From Aurantiochytrium sp. KH105 (Eukaryota > Sar > Bigyra > Thraustochytrida > Thraustochytriidae): 64,000 nt of DNA. The notes under the pieces were generated by a model. The model saw nothing but the letters and a program-made list of their open reading frames with translations, was not told where the DNA came from and did not search any database. Shown one piece after another: positions 28,621 to 36,863 of this stretch. Every line of letters begins with the position of its first letter. Position 1 is the first letter of the stretch. The position numbers and the translations under genes were made by a program. The DNA lies in the NCBI GenBank assembly GCA_003116975.1, contig BGKB01000157.1:52967-116966 (forward strand), read 5' to 3'.

Positions 28621-29204
28621 TGGAACTAAAGTGTAACTTACTTTTTCAGAATCTGAAATCCTTTCTCAATTTGCTCCTTTCCGAGAAAAGTCCTGGCTCG
28701 CTACACCAGGAGTTGCTTTTGCTGTCGAAGACGAGGACAAGAGCAATTCCACATTTACTCTTAGTTTTCTTTTCATCGAAGAAACCAAGACGAAAGCTTT
28801 TCCTTTTTCCCAAAAGTTTTTTTTTTACATTTTTTGGGGAAAGAAGTTGTGCTGGAAAGAGAGCCCAACTTGAGGATAGTTCGCAATAAATAATCCTAAG
28901 GTAGTCCACATAGACTGAAAGCCGGGGCAGAGGGGACAGGGCACGGTGAGGCCCACAGCAAAGGGGCCCAGTGGCGCGAGGTGTTGTGATTGGGAGGAGA
29001 GTCGAGAATGGAGAACAAATTTATTCTCCAAAAAGCCAACATGGCCGCACCGACAGCGAGCATTCTAGGAAACAAAACCCAAACTCTCCGGTAAAGCAGC
29101 TCCGCTTGCCCAAGTGCCCGTCACCGTCACACGCTCGCGCACGAAGGAATCGATCAGGCCGCGAGACGAAACGGCGCCTCGAGCGAGGACGCGCAGCTGC
29201 AGCG
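28621..29204. other. Intergenic between F-box gene and the repeat-frameshift gene
   Basis: The first 270 bases are AT- and T-rich (run of T at 28818-28828), fitting a 3' flank. The rest is the GC-richer leader of the next gene. No feature beyond this. Confidence 0.45.
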
Positions 29205-30769
29205 ATGGCCTCCGCTACCATGGCGCGCGCGCCGACGTTGGAATTGGTCGGCACCACCAATGTGTGCCAGGGCCAGCAGTTCACCTATCAAACCGGCGCC
29301 GACAGAGGCCCCAAGGGCGCTGCCAGAGCCCCAAGGGCGCTGCCAGAGGCCCCAAGGGCGCTGCCAGAGGCCCCAAGGGCGCTGCCAGAGGCCGTATTGA
29401 CGCCGGCAAAGGCTTCAATGGCAACTTTGTCATCTTCAAGATTTCCCATCTCGCCCCTTACAGCTCGCTCCGCGCCGTGCGGGTGTCGCTGCTCGCAGTG
29501 AAGAGCGATGGCACCGTGATATTCATATCCAGCGCAGATGTCCCTCCTGACGTGCTGCGCGATGAGCCCAACGGCGCCCTCGTGCACTGCCCCCGCACAG
29601 CCGCCATCCGTAAGCGGACGCACGTGCAGGTAAACTGGATATCCTACTTGCGTCAAAATGATGGAAGCACCGTCTTCATTGTTCATGAGGGATCCGTCAC
29701 CAAAAAGGACGAGAAGAAGGATAACGGCGAGACGGGCACGTCCATTCGCGTCCGGCTCGAGGTCATATGTCATGGCGCCGAGCAGCCTTTACAAAAGGAT
29801 GTGGACATCAAGTGGCAGTCCAACCTGGGCAACGACCGCAAGGATGTAAATCGCGAGAATTTGGCTCTCTTTCGAGCCGCGTACAATTTTCACGCCGCCA
29901 GAACAATCCGTCATGTTCTGGAATGCGGCAAAATGGACCCATCAAGCCCCAGCAACAAAATGGGCAACCTGCATTACCTGTTGGAGCACGCCCCCGATGC
30001 GATAGATTATGTTTCGCAGCTCCAGCGCGAGACCAATCTAAACGGAGATATCTTTCTCAGGGACACCGTGCGCTCTTTCCTTCCTTCTCGCGTGCCAAAG
30101 GTCGCCGGGTCGCTCAAGTTCGCAACCACGCAAGGGGCGTGCCTCCAGAAGGAGGACACCGCATCCTACAGCGCGACGCCCGGCGGCATCAAGGACGTCA
30201 ATGAAGCCTACCGAGGACTTGCAGCTCGCGGGCACGTTTCGGCGGTTGATACTTACGCACCGCTCGCCGACCAAAGTAGTGATCTGAGAGCCGCGCATGC
30301 GCCGGCCGGCCTCGAAGGAGCATGCCTGGAGCCCATTCCGTCAGGAGGCGAACAAGCATTTCTCCGCGCCGAAGGCGAAGGCGCGTCCGCGATGTCTATC
30401 TCCTCCGCATCCATGAACAAGTGCTTCACTTTGTTGGACGGCACCTGCACCTCGGAGTGGCAGCTCTGTAATTCCGAGACCCCGTTGACAGATGACGACC
30501 TCCAATTCCTGCAAATGTTTGATTTCGAATCAAGTTCATTGGGCCATGTTTGCAATTCTCCGGATGGAGTCAAGGATTATCACGATGACGAGATTGCAGA
30601 TAGCTCCTTCCCGAAACATGCTCTAGACGAGAACGCAGAGCTCGAGGACACAAACAAGCGCATGCGATATCACAATGGTGAATGCACTGATGCCACGCCT
30701 TACCGCAGTAGCCAATCGATGGAAAGAACAAATGCTTCCACCTCCTATCCCCCTGCACACATGCAATGA
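29205..30769 (+). CDS. Unknown protein with frame broken inside a 21-bp repeat
   Basis: Two overlapping frames look like one gene. The first starts at ATG 29205 or, with a better context, ATG 29220 (MARAPTLELVGTTNVCQGQ) and reads into a repeat encoding GPKGAAR. The second frame carries the rest (GRIDAGKGFNGNFVIFKISH to a stop at 30769) but has no ATG of its own before about 29933. Four repeat units are present: 29304-29324, 29325-29344, 29345-29365 and 29366-29386. The second is 20 rather than 21 bases, exactly the one-base loss that separates the frames. The downstream protein (about 460 residues) has a conserved-looking region (YSSLRAVRVSLLAVKSDGTV, HVQVNWISYLRQNDGSTVFI) and an acidic C-terminal half. 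I do not recognise the family. A sequencing or assembly error, strain polymorphism or true loss of function cannot be separated. Confidence 0.65.
29304..29386 (+). repeat. 21-bp coding minisatellite, 4 units, one 20 bp long
   Basis: The units begin AGAGGCCCCAAGGGCGC and encode RGPKGAA when in frame. Unit 2 lacks one G in the GAGG word, changing the reading frame of the host gene. Copies are otherwise identical, suggesting recent expansion. Confidence 0.95.
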
Positions 30770-31437
30770 ACACTACAAGGTGAATAGATTACCTGATCTC
30801 CTCTAAAATTGACGATTATTTTGTTTGTTTGTTTTTTTGTAAGCTTGTTCGACGCACACGCACGCACGCGCACACAACAAACCAGATGTCGCAAAGGAAA
30901 CAAAGGGAATGAAAAGATTGGATTCTTGTGAGCATTTTATTTTTGGAGAGAAAACGCGCGGACTTTCATCCAACAAAAAGTTGACTGGAGGGAGGCCTTG
31001 TTGGAGCGAGAGCTACCTTGCCTTTTTCCTTGCGCACTAATAACAAGAAGAAAAAAAGAGAATGCTTGGCGAGATTTTGCCCGAGAACGCTGCGTTTTGT
31101 CGACAGGGGCCTTTGTCCTGTCTCTTTGGCGGGGGGGGGGCTTTGATCGAAAATCTGGACAAGCACCTGCCAGTGCCAGAACGTAGAAGGTAGAACATTG
31201 CGCATGTCGGGGGTCAGCAGATATGAAAAGGCGCGAAAGATGACCCCCCATCTTTCACCGACCAAGTCAGCCAGCGTCCGTCTACTATTCACGGTTGGAA
31301 ATGCTCTTGCTGATCAATCAATCAATCAATCAGTCAGTCAGTCAGTCAGTCGACTCGTCCATCTTCTGCCCAGCGATACGAGGGCCTGCTTCTGCCCTTC
31401 GTCACTGTCATCTGTTCAATTGCGCGAAAGGGGCTTT
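30770..31437. other. Convergent 3' region with CAAT/CAGT microsatellite
   Basis: Holds the 3' flanks of the frameshifted gene and the ERD2-related gene. There is a T-rich stretch (30815-30840), a CACACG run (30855-30875), a G-run (31130-31139) and a CAAT-then-CAGT tetranucleotide tract (31313-31351). No supported gene. Confidence 0.5.
31313..31351. repeat. CAAT/CAGT compound tetranucleotide microsatellite
   Basis: About five ATCA/CAAT units pass directly into about five CAGT units between two convergent genes. Confidence 0.9.
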
Positions 31438-32325
31438 TTACACCTGGAGACCCGGGAGAACCAAGGGGTTCTGCTGCACCGCAGACTTGAGGTAGAGAAA
31501 GCAAAACTCGCCCATGACGAGAATGTGCAAAAGCTGCGCAAAAAGGACAAAAAGACCAACCCAGCCACCCGTGATGCCAATGGAATGTTTGTCCGTCAGC
31601 TCATGGTAGGAGCTGGCCCAAAAGACGGTGAGAAACAGACGCGAGAGGCCAATGGAAAAGACAAAGTGCGAAACCCAAGGCTCGACGGCTCGGTTGGCCT
31701 TTTGCAGCATGTAGAACTGTGGCAAAATCGCCACGACCTCGAGATACAGCGCAAAGGTCCATGCAATGTCGGTGAAGACGTTGCGGTTCAAAGAAGGGTG
31801 AAGCAGAACAGCCAAGATGAAGCACGGGATAATGAGCACAATGAAGCCCGCCTGAGCTGGAATGTTCTTGATCTTGCCGAAGCCATCTTCTGATGCGTTG
31901 TAGGTGTTCTTGTACGTGACGACCGTGATAAAGATGAGGAGCCCGACGATGAGCAGCGAGGCGATCTCGACGGCCTGGTACAGCCAGTCGCCGGACTTGT
32001 CGTAGGGGAGGTAGCCCTCGTAAAAGAGAATGGAGCTGAGTCGCGCCAGAAAGACGAGCGCGTACAGCTCCAACGTCTTGAGCGAGACACCAGCGCACGA
32101 CCTCTCGCTGCGGAACTTGACCAAAAGAACCACAAAGCCGAACATGCGCGTCAGCGCACCTAGCGTGAGCAGGAAACTAAAGTCTCCGTCGCTCAAGAGG
32201 TGGTACACGAAGAGGATCGTGGCGAACCCGGTAAGGTACATGATGATATTGAGGCGGTTCTTGTTCACCCACTCCTTGCGCTTCACCGGATTCTGCATGG
32301 TCTCCACGAACTCGCGCGTCCCCAT
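31438..32325 (-). CDS. ER lumen protein-retaining receptor-related (ERD2-like) protein
   Basis: The 295-residue multi-pass protein belongs to the KDEL receptor (ERD2) fold, seven hydrophobic helices. Visible phrases are SCAGVSLKTLELYALVFLAR, LLHPSLNRNVFTDIAWTFAL, YLEVVAILPQFYML and FVFSIGLSRLFLTVFW. It is about 80 residues longer than the classical 212-residue receptor and has an N-terminal extension plus a C-terminus ending VLPGLQV. This pattern matches plant ERD2-related proteins (ERP group) rather than the true KDEL receptor. A Golgi or ER membrane location is expected; HDEL binding should not be assumed. The ATG at 32325 starts the family region; the frame runs on upstream 258 codons as Arg/Ala-rich sequence without homology. 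Confidence 0.88.
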   Translation of the reverse strand: MGTREFVETMQNPVKRKEWVNKNRLNIIMYLTGFATILFVYHLLSDGDFSFLLTLGALTRMFGFVVLLVKFRSERSCAGVSLKTLELYALVFLARLSSILFYEGYLPYDKSGDWLYQAVEIASLLIVGLLIFITVVTYKNTYNASEDGFGKIKNIPAQAGFIVLIIPCFILAVLLHPSLNRNVFTDIAWTFALYLEVVAILPQFYMLQKANRAVEPWVSHFVFSIGLSRLFLTVFWASSYHELTDKHSIGITGGWVGLFVLFAQLLHILVMGEFCFLYLKSAVQQNPLVLPGLQV

Positions 32326-32554
32326 GGTCGCTCGCCTCCGTCTCCTCTGCCCGCGCCCTCCGGCGCCGCTCCGCCCGCGCCGCGCGCGCCGCCCGCCTCC
32401 GCGCGGCCGTCTCGCAGGCTCTCCCTCCCGCGCAGCCGCGGCTTCGTCCGCTGCGCCGTTATCGCGCTCTGCTCTGCTCTGCTCCGCTCCGCTCTGCTCT
32501 GCCGCTGCGCCGCGCCCTGTCCTCGCGGCCGCGCCGTGCTCCGCTCCCCCCGCG

Positions 32555-32573
32555 CTCGCTCGCTCGCTCGCGT
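32555..32573. repeat. GAGC/CTCG tetranucleotide tract upstream of the ERD2-like gene
   Basis: CTCG iterations on the plus strand read as GAGC in the sense of the minus-strand gene, about 230 bases before its ATG. Confidence 0.85.
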
Positions 32574-33465
32574 TGCGGCTCTGCCGCGCCCGTCCTCCGC
32601 CGCGCCAGCCTGGCCGCGCTCGCGCTCGCTCTCGCCGCTCTCCTCGTCGCTCTCCTGGTCCCTCTCGCTCGGGCTCTTTCTCCTCTTTCTCCTCCTCCTC
32701 TCTTTCTCCTCTTCCTCCTTGACAGCGAGGCCGCCGCGCGAACCGACCGGCCTCCGCGCCTCTCTTCGCCGCCGCTCCGCGCTCCCGCCGGCCGGCCGGG
32801 CTGGCCGCGCCGCGCCGCGCCGTCGCGCGTCGCGCGCGGCGGCGCGAGGGAGCGCGGGAGGGCGGGAGGGAGGCGAGAGGCCGCGGCAGCGAGGCGAGGC
32901 GGGAAAGATAGAAAAGCGGAGCCCTGCTCCTGCTGCTGTGGCAGGCTGCTGGGCGCCCGCCGCCGCTCGTGGAAGGTCCCGTATTTGAGCGCCATGCGGG
33001 CGAGTGGCGGTATTGGCGGCGGGGCGCGCGGGGTGGGTTTGAGCTTATGGACCCCGCGAGCGGCAGGATTCGTCGGCGGCTGGCGCGACCGTTGCGCAAC
33101 CCCGAACCACGTGGTCGTTCCTGGATGTTCTTTCGTTGAGCGAAGACTGGAAAGGGTGGTTCGTGTGTGTTCTGCGAGGCGCGGAGGCGGGTAGGGATGG
33201 AACGGGACTGTGCAGAAGCAGGGCGGTGGAGTGGAACGCTTCCGCGGGGAATATGGGCGGAGAACGCGACGGAAGGAACAGGTCACGGTATATTTATTTA
33301 TTTGCTAGTGCGGAGTACTGTATACTCTACTTTTTGGTGGACTGTTTCTCTTTCGGGAAACAGGGAAACCACAACCTTGGCCAACAAGTCCAAATGAAAA
33401 AAAGATTTCCGAAGAGCAGGGCAGAGTAGATCGACAAAGGGAGAGTTCGAGCCCTTCGCGCTCTG

Positions 33466-33486
33466 GCTCGCTCGCTCGCTCGCTCG
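33466..33486. repeat. CTCG tetranucleotide tract upstream of CUL1
   Basis: Five GCTC units lie about 485 bases upstream of the CUL1 ATG, in the CTCG orientation relative to the gene. Confidence 0.85.
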
Positions 33487-33636
33487 TACGGCCGGCCAGA
33501 CCCGACCGACCCCTTTGCGCCGCCCTCCGCGCCGCGCGCACCTGCCTGCCCCGGTCCCGGCGCGTGCCCGGCCCTCGCGCATCCTCGCGGGCGAGCCCCC
33601 AGTCAGTCAGTCGGTCGCGGAGCTTCGTTCGCGCCC

Positions 33637-33657
33637 CAGACAGACAGACAGACAGAC
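33637..33657. repeat. CAGA tetranucleotide microsatellite
   Basis: Five CAGA units in the CUL1 leader region; an AGTC run (33600-33612) lies nearby. Confidence 0.85.
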
Positions 33658-33970
33658 CCGGCTGACCCGACGGACGGCGCCCCGCCACCAACGGGCGGGC
33701 CGGACTCGCGCGAGGAGCGCGTCCGCTGCGCCAGCGGGCCGCGGAAGGGCCCTCGCGGCCGACTCGCGTCGCGTCGCGTCGCGTCTCCGCCGCCTTGTAG
33801 CGTCGTTCGGCGTTGAGATTCCTGCGTCTTTCTGCTCGCGTGCTTGTCTTGTATCTACGCCATACGAGGCGAGCAAGCCCTTGCAAGCCAAGCCGAGCAA
33901 GAACTCCAGGCGAAACGAGCGCCTTCTTTGAGAGAAAAAAAAAAAGACAAGGGAGAAGGCAGCAAAAAAG

Positions 33971-36247
33971 ATGGACAATGAGATCATCAAGCTCGAAGAA
34001 GGATGGGCCGAGATCGACAAGTCGATCGAGAAGCTGATTCGCATCCTCAGCCAGGAAAACCCGCAGGAAAGCCTGACGCGCAAGGAGTATGCCCATGTGT
34101 ACACCAAGTGCTACACCATGTGCACGCAACGGAGCCCGCACAACTTTAGTCAGGAGCTCTACACCCGCCATGGCGAACGCATCAAGGACTACCTGGAGAG
34201 CGCAGTGATGCCCGTTCTTCGTGAGAAGCGTGACGAGTATCTGCTCAAAGAGCTGGTGGTGCGGTGGAAGCAGCACGAAATCATGGACAAGTGGATGCGG
34301 CGCTTCTTCATGTACCTGGACCGGTACCATGTGAAACACCACAGTCTGCCCGAGCTACACGAGGCCTCGCTAAAGCTTTTCCGTACAATTGTCTTCCAGG
34401 AGGTCAAGCCGGCCTTTGTAGCAGCTATTCTTGCGCAAATTAACAAGGAACGCGACGGCGAGGTCGTGGACCGATTCCTACTCAAGCAATGCGTCGACAT
34501 CTTTGGCAAGATGATGCCTCAGCTCAAGGTGTACACGGCCAGTTTGGAGGAGCCCCTGCTGGCGGATACGCGCGAAATGTACCGCAAAAAGGCGCAAGAA
34601 TGGATTGAACAGGACGCCCTTCCCGAGTACTTGCGCAAGGCCGAGTCAGCGCTGGAAACCGAAGGCGAGCGCGTTGATAACTATCTTGAGGCGCAAACCA
34701 AACCAAGACTTCAGGGCGTGGTCATGGACGAGCTGCTGGCGCAGCACGAGATGGCCCTGCTCGAAAAGGAGGGATCCGGATGTCGCGCGTTGCTACGCGA
34801 CGACAAGAGCGAGGACCTCGCCCGACTCTTCAAGCTCTACCAAAAGGTCGAAAACGGTTTGGAACCCATTGCTGCGATCGTAAAGGAGCATGTCACGAAG
34901 CAAGGCGTGGAGATTGTCAAGAAGCGAGAGACGGTCCTCGCCTCTGCACAATCCCAAAAGGAGAAGGACGCGCACGACCCCGCCTTTGTGCAAAGCCTCT
35001 TGGACCTCCACGAAAAATATCAGAGCCTCGTCAAGAAAGAGTTCGAGGGCGACAGTTTCTTTCAAAAGGCGCTCAAGGAAGCATTTGAGACGTTTGTCAA
35101 CCAAGATGTCGGCAAGCGCTCCAATGCAGAACTCCTGGCCAACTTTTGCGATCGCATCCTGAAAACGGGCGGCGTCAAACTCTCCGATACCGAAATGGAG
35201 AGCCTGCTTGAGCGCACCGTTCAGCTCTTTAGCTATCTATCCGAGAAGGACACCTTTGCGGACGTGTACAGAAACCAGCTCGCCAAGCGCCTGCTCATGA
35301 ATCGCTCAGCCTCGGACGATGCCGAGCACTCGATTATTAGCAAGCTGCGTCTACGCTGCGGCGCCCAGTTCACCTCCAAGATGGAGGGCATGGTCAAGGA
35401 TCTGCTCACAGGCAATGACTTCAAGAAAGACTTCAAGGAGCAAGTGCGCACCAAGCCCGAGGTTCTCATCCAGGCCTCGCAGGCTTCCGAACTCTCTGCG
35501 AGCGCCCCGGGAGACCTGGTTGTAATTGATGGCGTCGAGTTCACCGTCGAGGTTCTCACGACGGGCCACTGGCCATCGTACAAGATGGTGCCCATTGAGC
35601 TTCCCCCTGAGCTTCTCAAGTGCATAAGCGTCTACCAGGCCTTTTACGACAATAAAACTTCCCAGCGTTGCCTCAAGTGGGTGCACTCCCTCGGGAACTG
35701 TTCTGTACGCGCGCAGTTTAAGCGCACCTATGACCTTCAAGTCACCACCTTGCAGGCTTGTGCGCTGCTTCAGTTCAACGCCGTACCGGAGGACGAGTAC
35801 ATTTCCTTCCAAGACATGGTGACGCGCCTCAACGTCGAGGAGGAGGTTGCCAAGCGCATCTTGCATTCTCTTTCGTGCGCCAAACATCGCGTCATCGAAA
35901 AGGAGCCCAAGTCAAAGGGAATCTCGCGCACCGACAAGTTTAAATTCAACTCTTCTTTCCAGTCACCGATGCGCAAGCTTCGTCTCCCCATGGCCTCTCT
36001 TGATGAGTCGTCGAATCCGAAACGCGTGCAGGAGGACCGATCTATCGCCATTGAGGCCGCCATCGTTCGTATCATGAAAGCGCGCAAGCGTCTCTCGCAC
36101 CAAGAGCTCGTTGCCGAGGTTCTCTCGCAGCTCCACTTTTTCTCACCGGCTCCTCGTGTCGTCAAGAGGAGAATCGAGCATCTCATTGATCGAGAGTATC
36201 TCGAGCGAGACGAGTCGCAGGCTAACTTTTACAAATATCTTGCGTAA
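33971..36247 (+). CDS. CUL1: Cullin-1, SCF ubiquitin ligase scaffold
   Basis: The 758-residue protein is a full-length cullin. The N-terminus (IIKLEEGWAEIDKSIEKLIR, YTKCYTMCTQRSPHNFSQEL) resembles CUL1 of plants and animals, which binds SKP1 and thereby F-box proteins. RRFFMYLDRYHVKHHSLPEL is the cullin-repeat signature. The C-terminal half has the cullin-homology region (KDTFADVYRNQLAKRLLMNR) that recruits RBX1, and a winged-helix end with IVRIMKARKRLSHQELVAEV, where Lys at about residue 703 is the neddylation site. The C-terminal YKYLA is the classical cullin ending. Length equals CUL1 of other organisms (about 740-776). The ATG at 33971 lies in an A-rich context. Together with the F-box gene at 26500 it represents SCF ubiquitin ligation. 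Confidence 0.95.
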   Translation: MDNEIIKLEEGWAEIDKSIEKLIRILSQENPQESLTRKEYAHVYTKCYTMCTQRSPHNFSQELYTRHGERIKDYLESAVMPVLREKRDEYLLKELVVRWKQHEIMDKWMRRFFMYLDRYHVKHHSLPELHEASLKLFRTIVFQEVKPAFVAAILAQINKERDGEVVDRFLLKQCVDIFGKMMPQLKVYTASLEEPLLADTREMYRKKAQEWIEQDALPEYLRKAESALETEGERVDNYLEAQTKPRLQGVVMDELLAQHEMALLEKEGSGCRALLRDDKSEDLARLFKLYQKVENGLEPIAAIVKEHVTKQGVEIVKKRETVLASAQSQKEKDAHDPAFVQSLLDLHEKYQSLVKKEFEGDSFFQKALKEAFETFVNQDVGKRSNAELLANFCDRILKTGGVKLSDTEMESLLERTVQLFSYLSEKDTFADVYRNQLAKRLLMNRSASDDAEHSIISKLRLRCGAQFTSKMEGMVKDLLTGNDFKKDFKEQVRTKPEVLIQASQASELSASAPGDLVVIDGVEFTVEVLTTGHWPSYKMVPIELPPELLKCISVYQAFYDNKTSQRCLKWVHSLGNCSVRAQFKRTYDLQVTTLQACALLQFNAVPEDEYISFQDMVTRLNVEEEVAKRILHSLSCAKHRVIEKEPKSKGISRTDKFKFNSSFQSPMRKLRLPMASLDESSNPKRVQEDRSIAIEAAIVRIMKARKRLSHQELVAEVLSQLHFFSPAPRVVKRRIEHLIDREYLERDESQANFYKYLA

Positions 36248-36863
36248 CGTCGCAGCCTGTGTGCGCGCGTGGATTGGATTCTTTTTCTTTTTTTGTTTTT
36301 TATTCTTCCGATTTCTTGTTTCGGCGGTTGGTAATTTTTGCATGCAGAAAACGGTGAAGTCGCTCACCTGCCCAATTCTGCCCACCAGTACTCTTTGTGA
36401 CTTGCCCTCGAGACCATCGCTTCTTTCCGTGGAAGTGTGCAACAAGTGATCAATGATAACAATCCGAATCTCTACACTGTGGAAAATCGATCCGTTGGTT
36501 TTCGTTTTTACAGTTACTACTCAGAAGGAGTATCATACACTTTTGCATAGGTAAAGCCTAGGCTTGATTTTGTCGCGAGGCGTTACCAGGTCTGTTCGCC
36601 TCTCGAGTCACTCGACTTGGCCTGCTTTGTCTCTCGGTCTCACTGACCACCACTCACTATCAACATACACTTTGTTTGAATGAATACAAGGGAGATTTGC
36701 AGAGACCTGGCGTCGATCAAGTCTGAGCAGCGAATGCTCAGTGCCCACCTTTGCGGACAGTGTTTTATAATAGATTCGCGTGCATTGTCATGGACTGATT
36801 TGCGATTCCGACCTGAGACGCTGACGCGCAAATTGCAAACTGTATCAGAGTGGGCGCGGGCCA
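36248..36863. other. Spacer between CUL1 and the membrane protein, with upstream ORF
   Basis: The first 200 bases are the T-rich CUL1 3' flank. A 63-codon frame starts with ATG at 36680 and stops at 36869-36871, overlapping the start codon region of the next gene in another frame. It could be a regulatory upstream ORF or chance. Confidence 0.45.

Larger units (their letters stand above)
32326..33970. other. Divergent promoter region, ERD2-like and CUL1, strongly GC-rich
   Basis: A 1.6-kb spacer with extreme GC content and many short tandem repeats: CTCTG/CTCCG pentamers (32467-32512), CTCG tracts at 32555-32573 and 33466-33486, CAGA at 33637-33657 and GCGTC pentamers at about 33765-33787. 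Long open frames on both strands are Arg/Ser/Pro-rich and look like GC-driven artefacts. A GAAAAAAAAAAAGACAAGGG stretch precedes the CUL1 ATG. Confidence 0.55.

Noticed and set aside
30937-31292. Minus-strand frames in the 3' region of the frameshifted gene
   Set aside because: Non-ATG starts, Ser/Lys/Gln-rich low-complexity content, crossing a G-run and microsatellite.
33305-34342. Minus-strand 345-codon frame overlapping the CUL1 start
   Set aside because: It is the antisense of the well-conserved cullin N-terminus plus GC-rich leader. No ATG-based homology; typical mirror frame of a biased coding strand.
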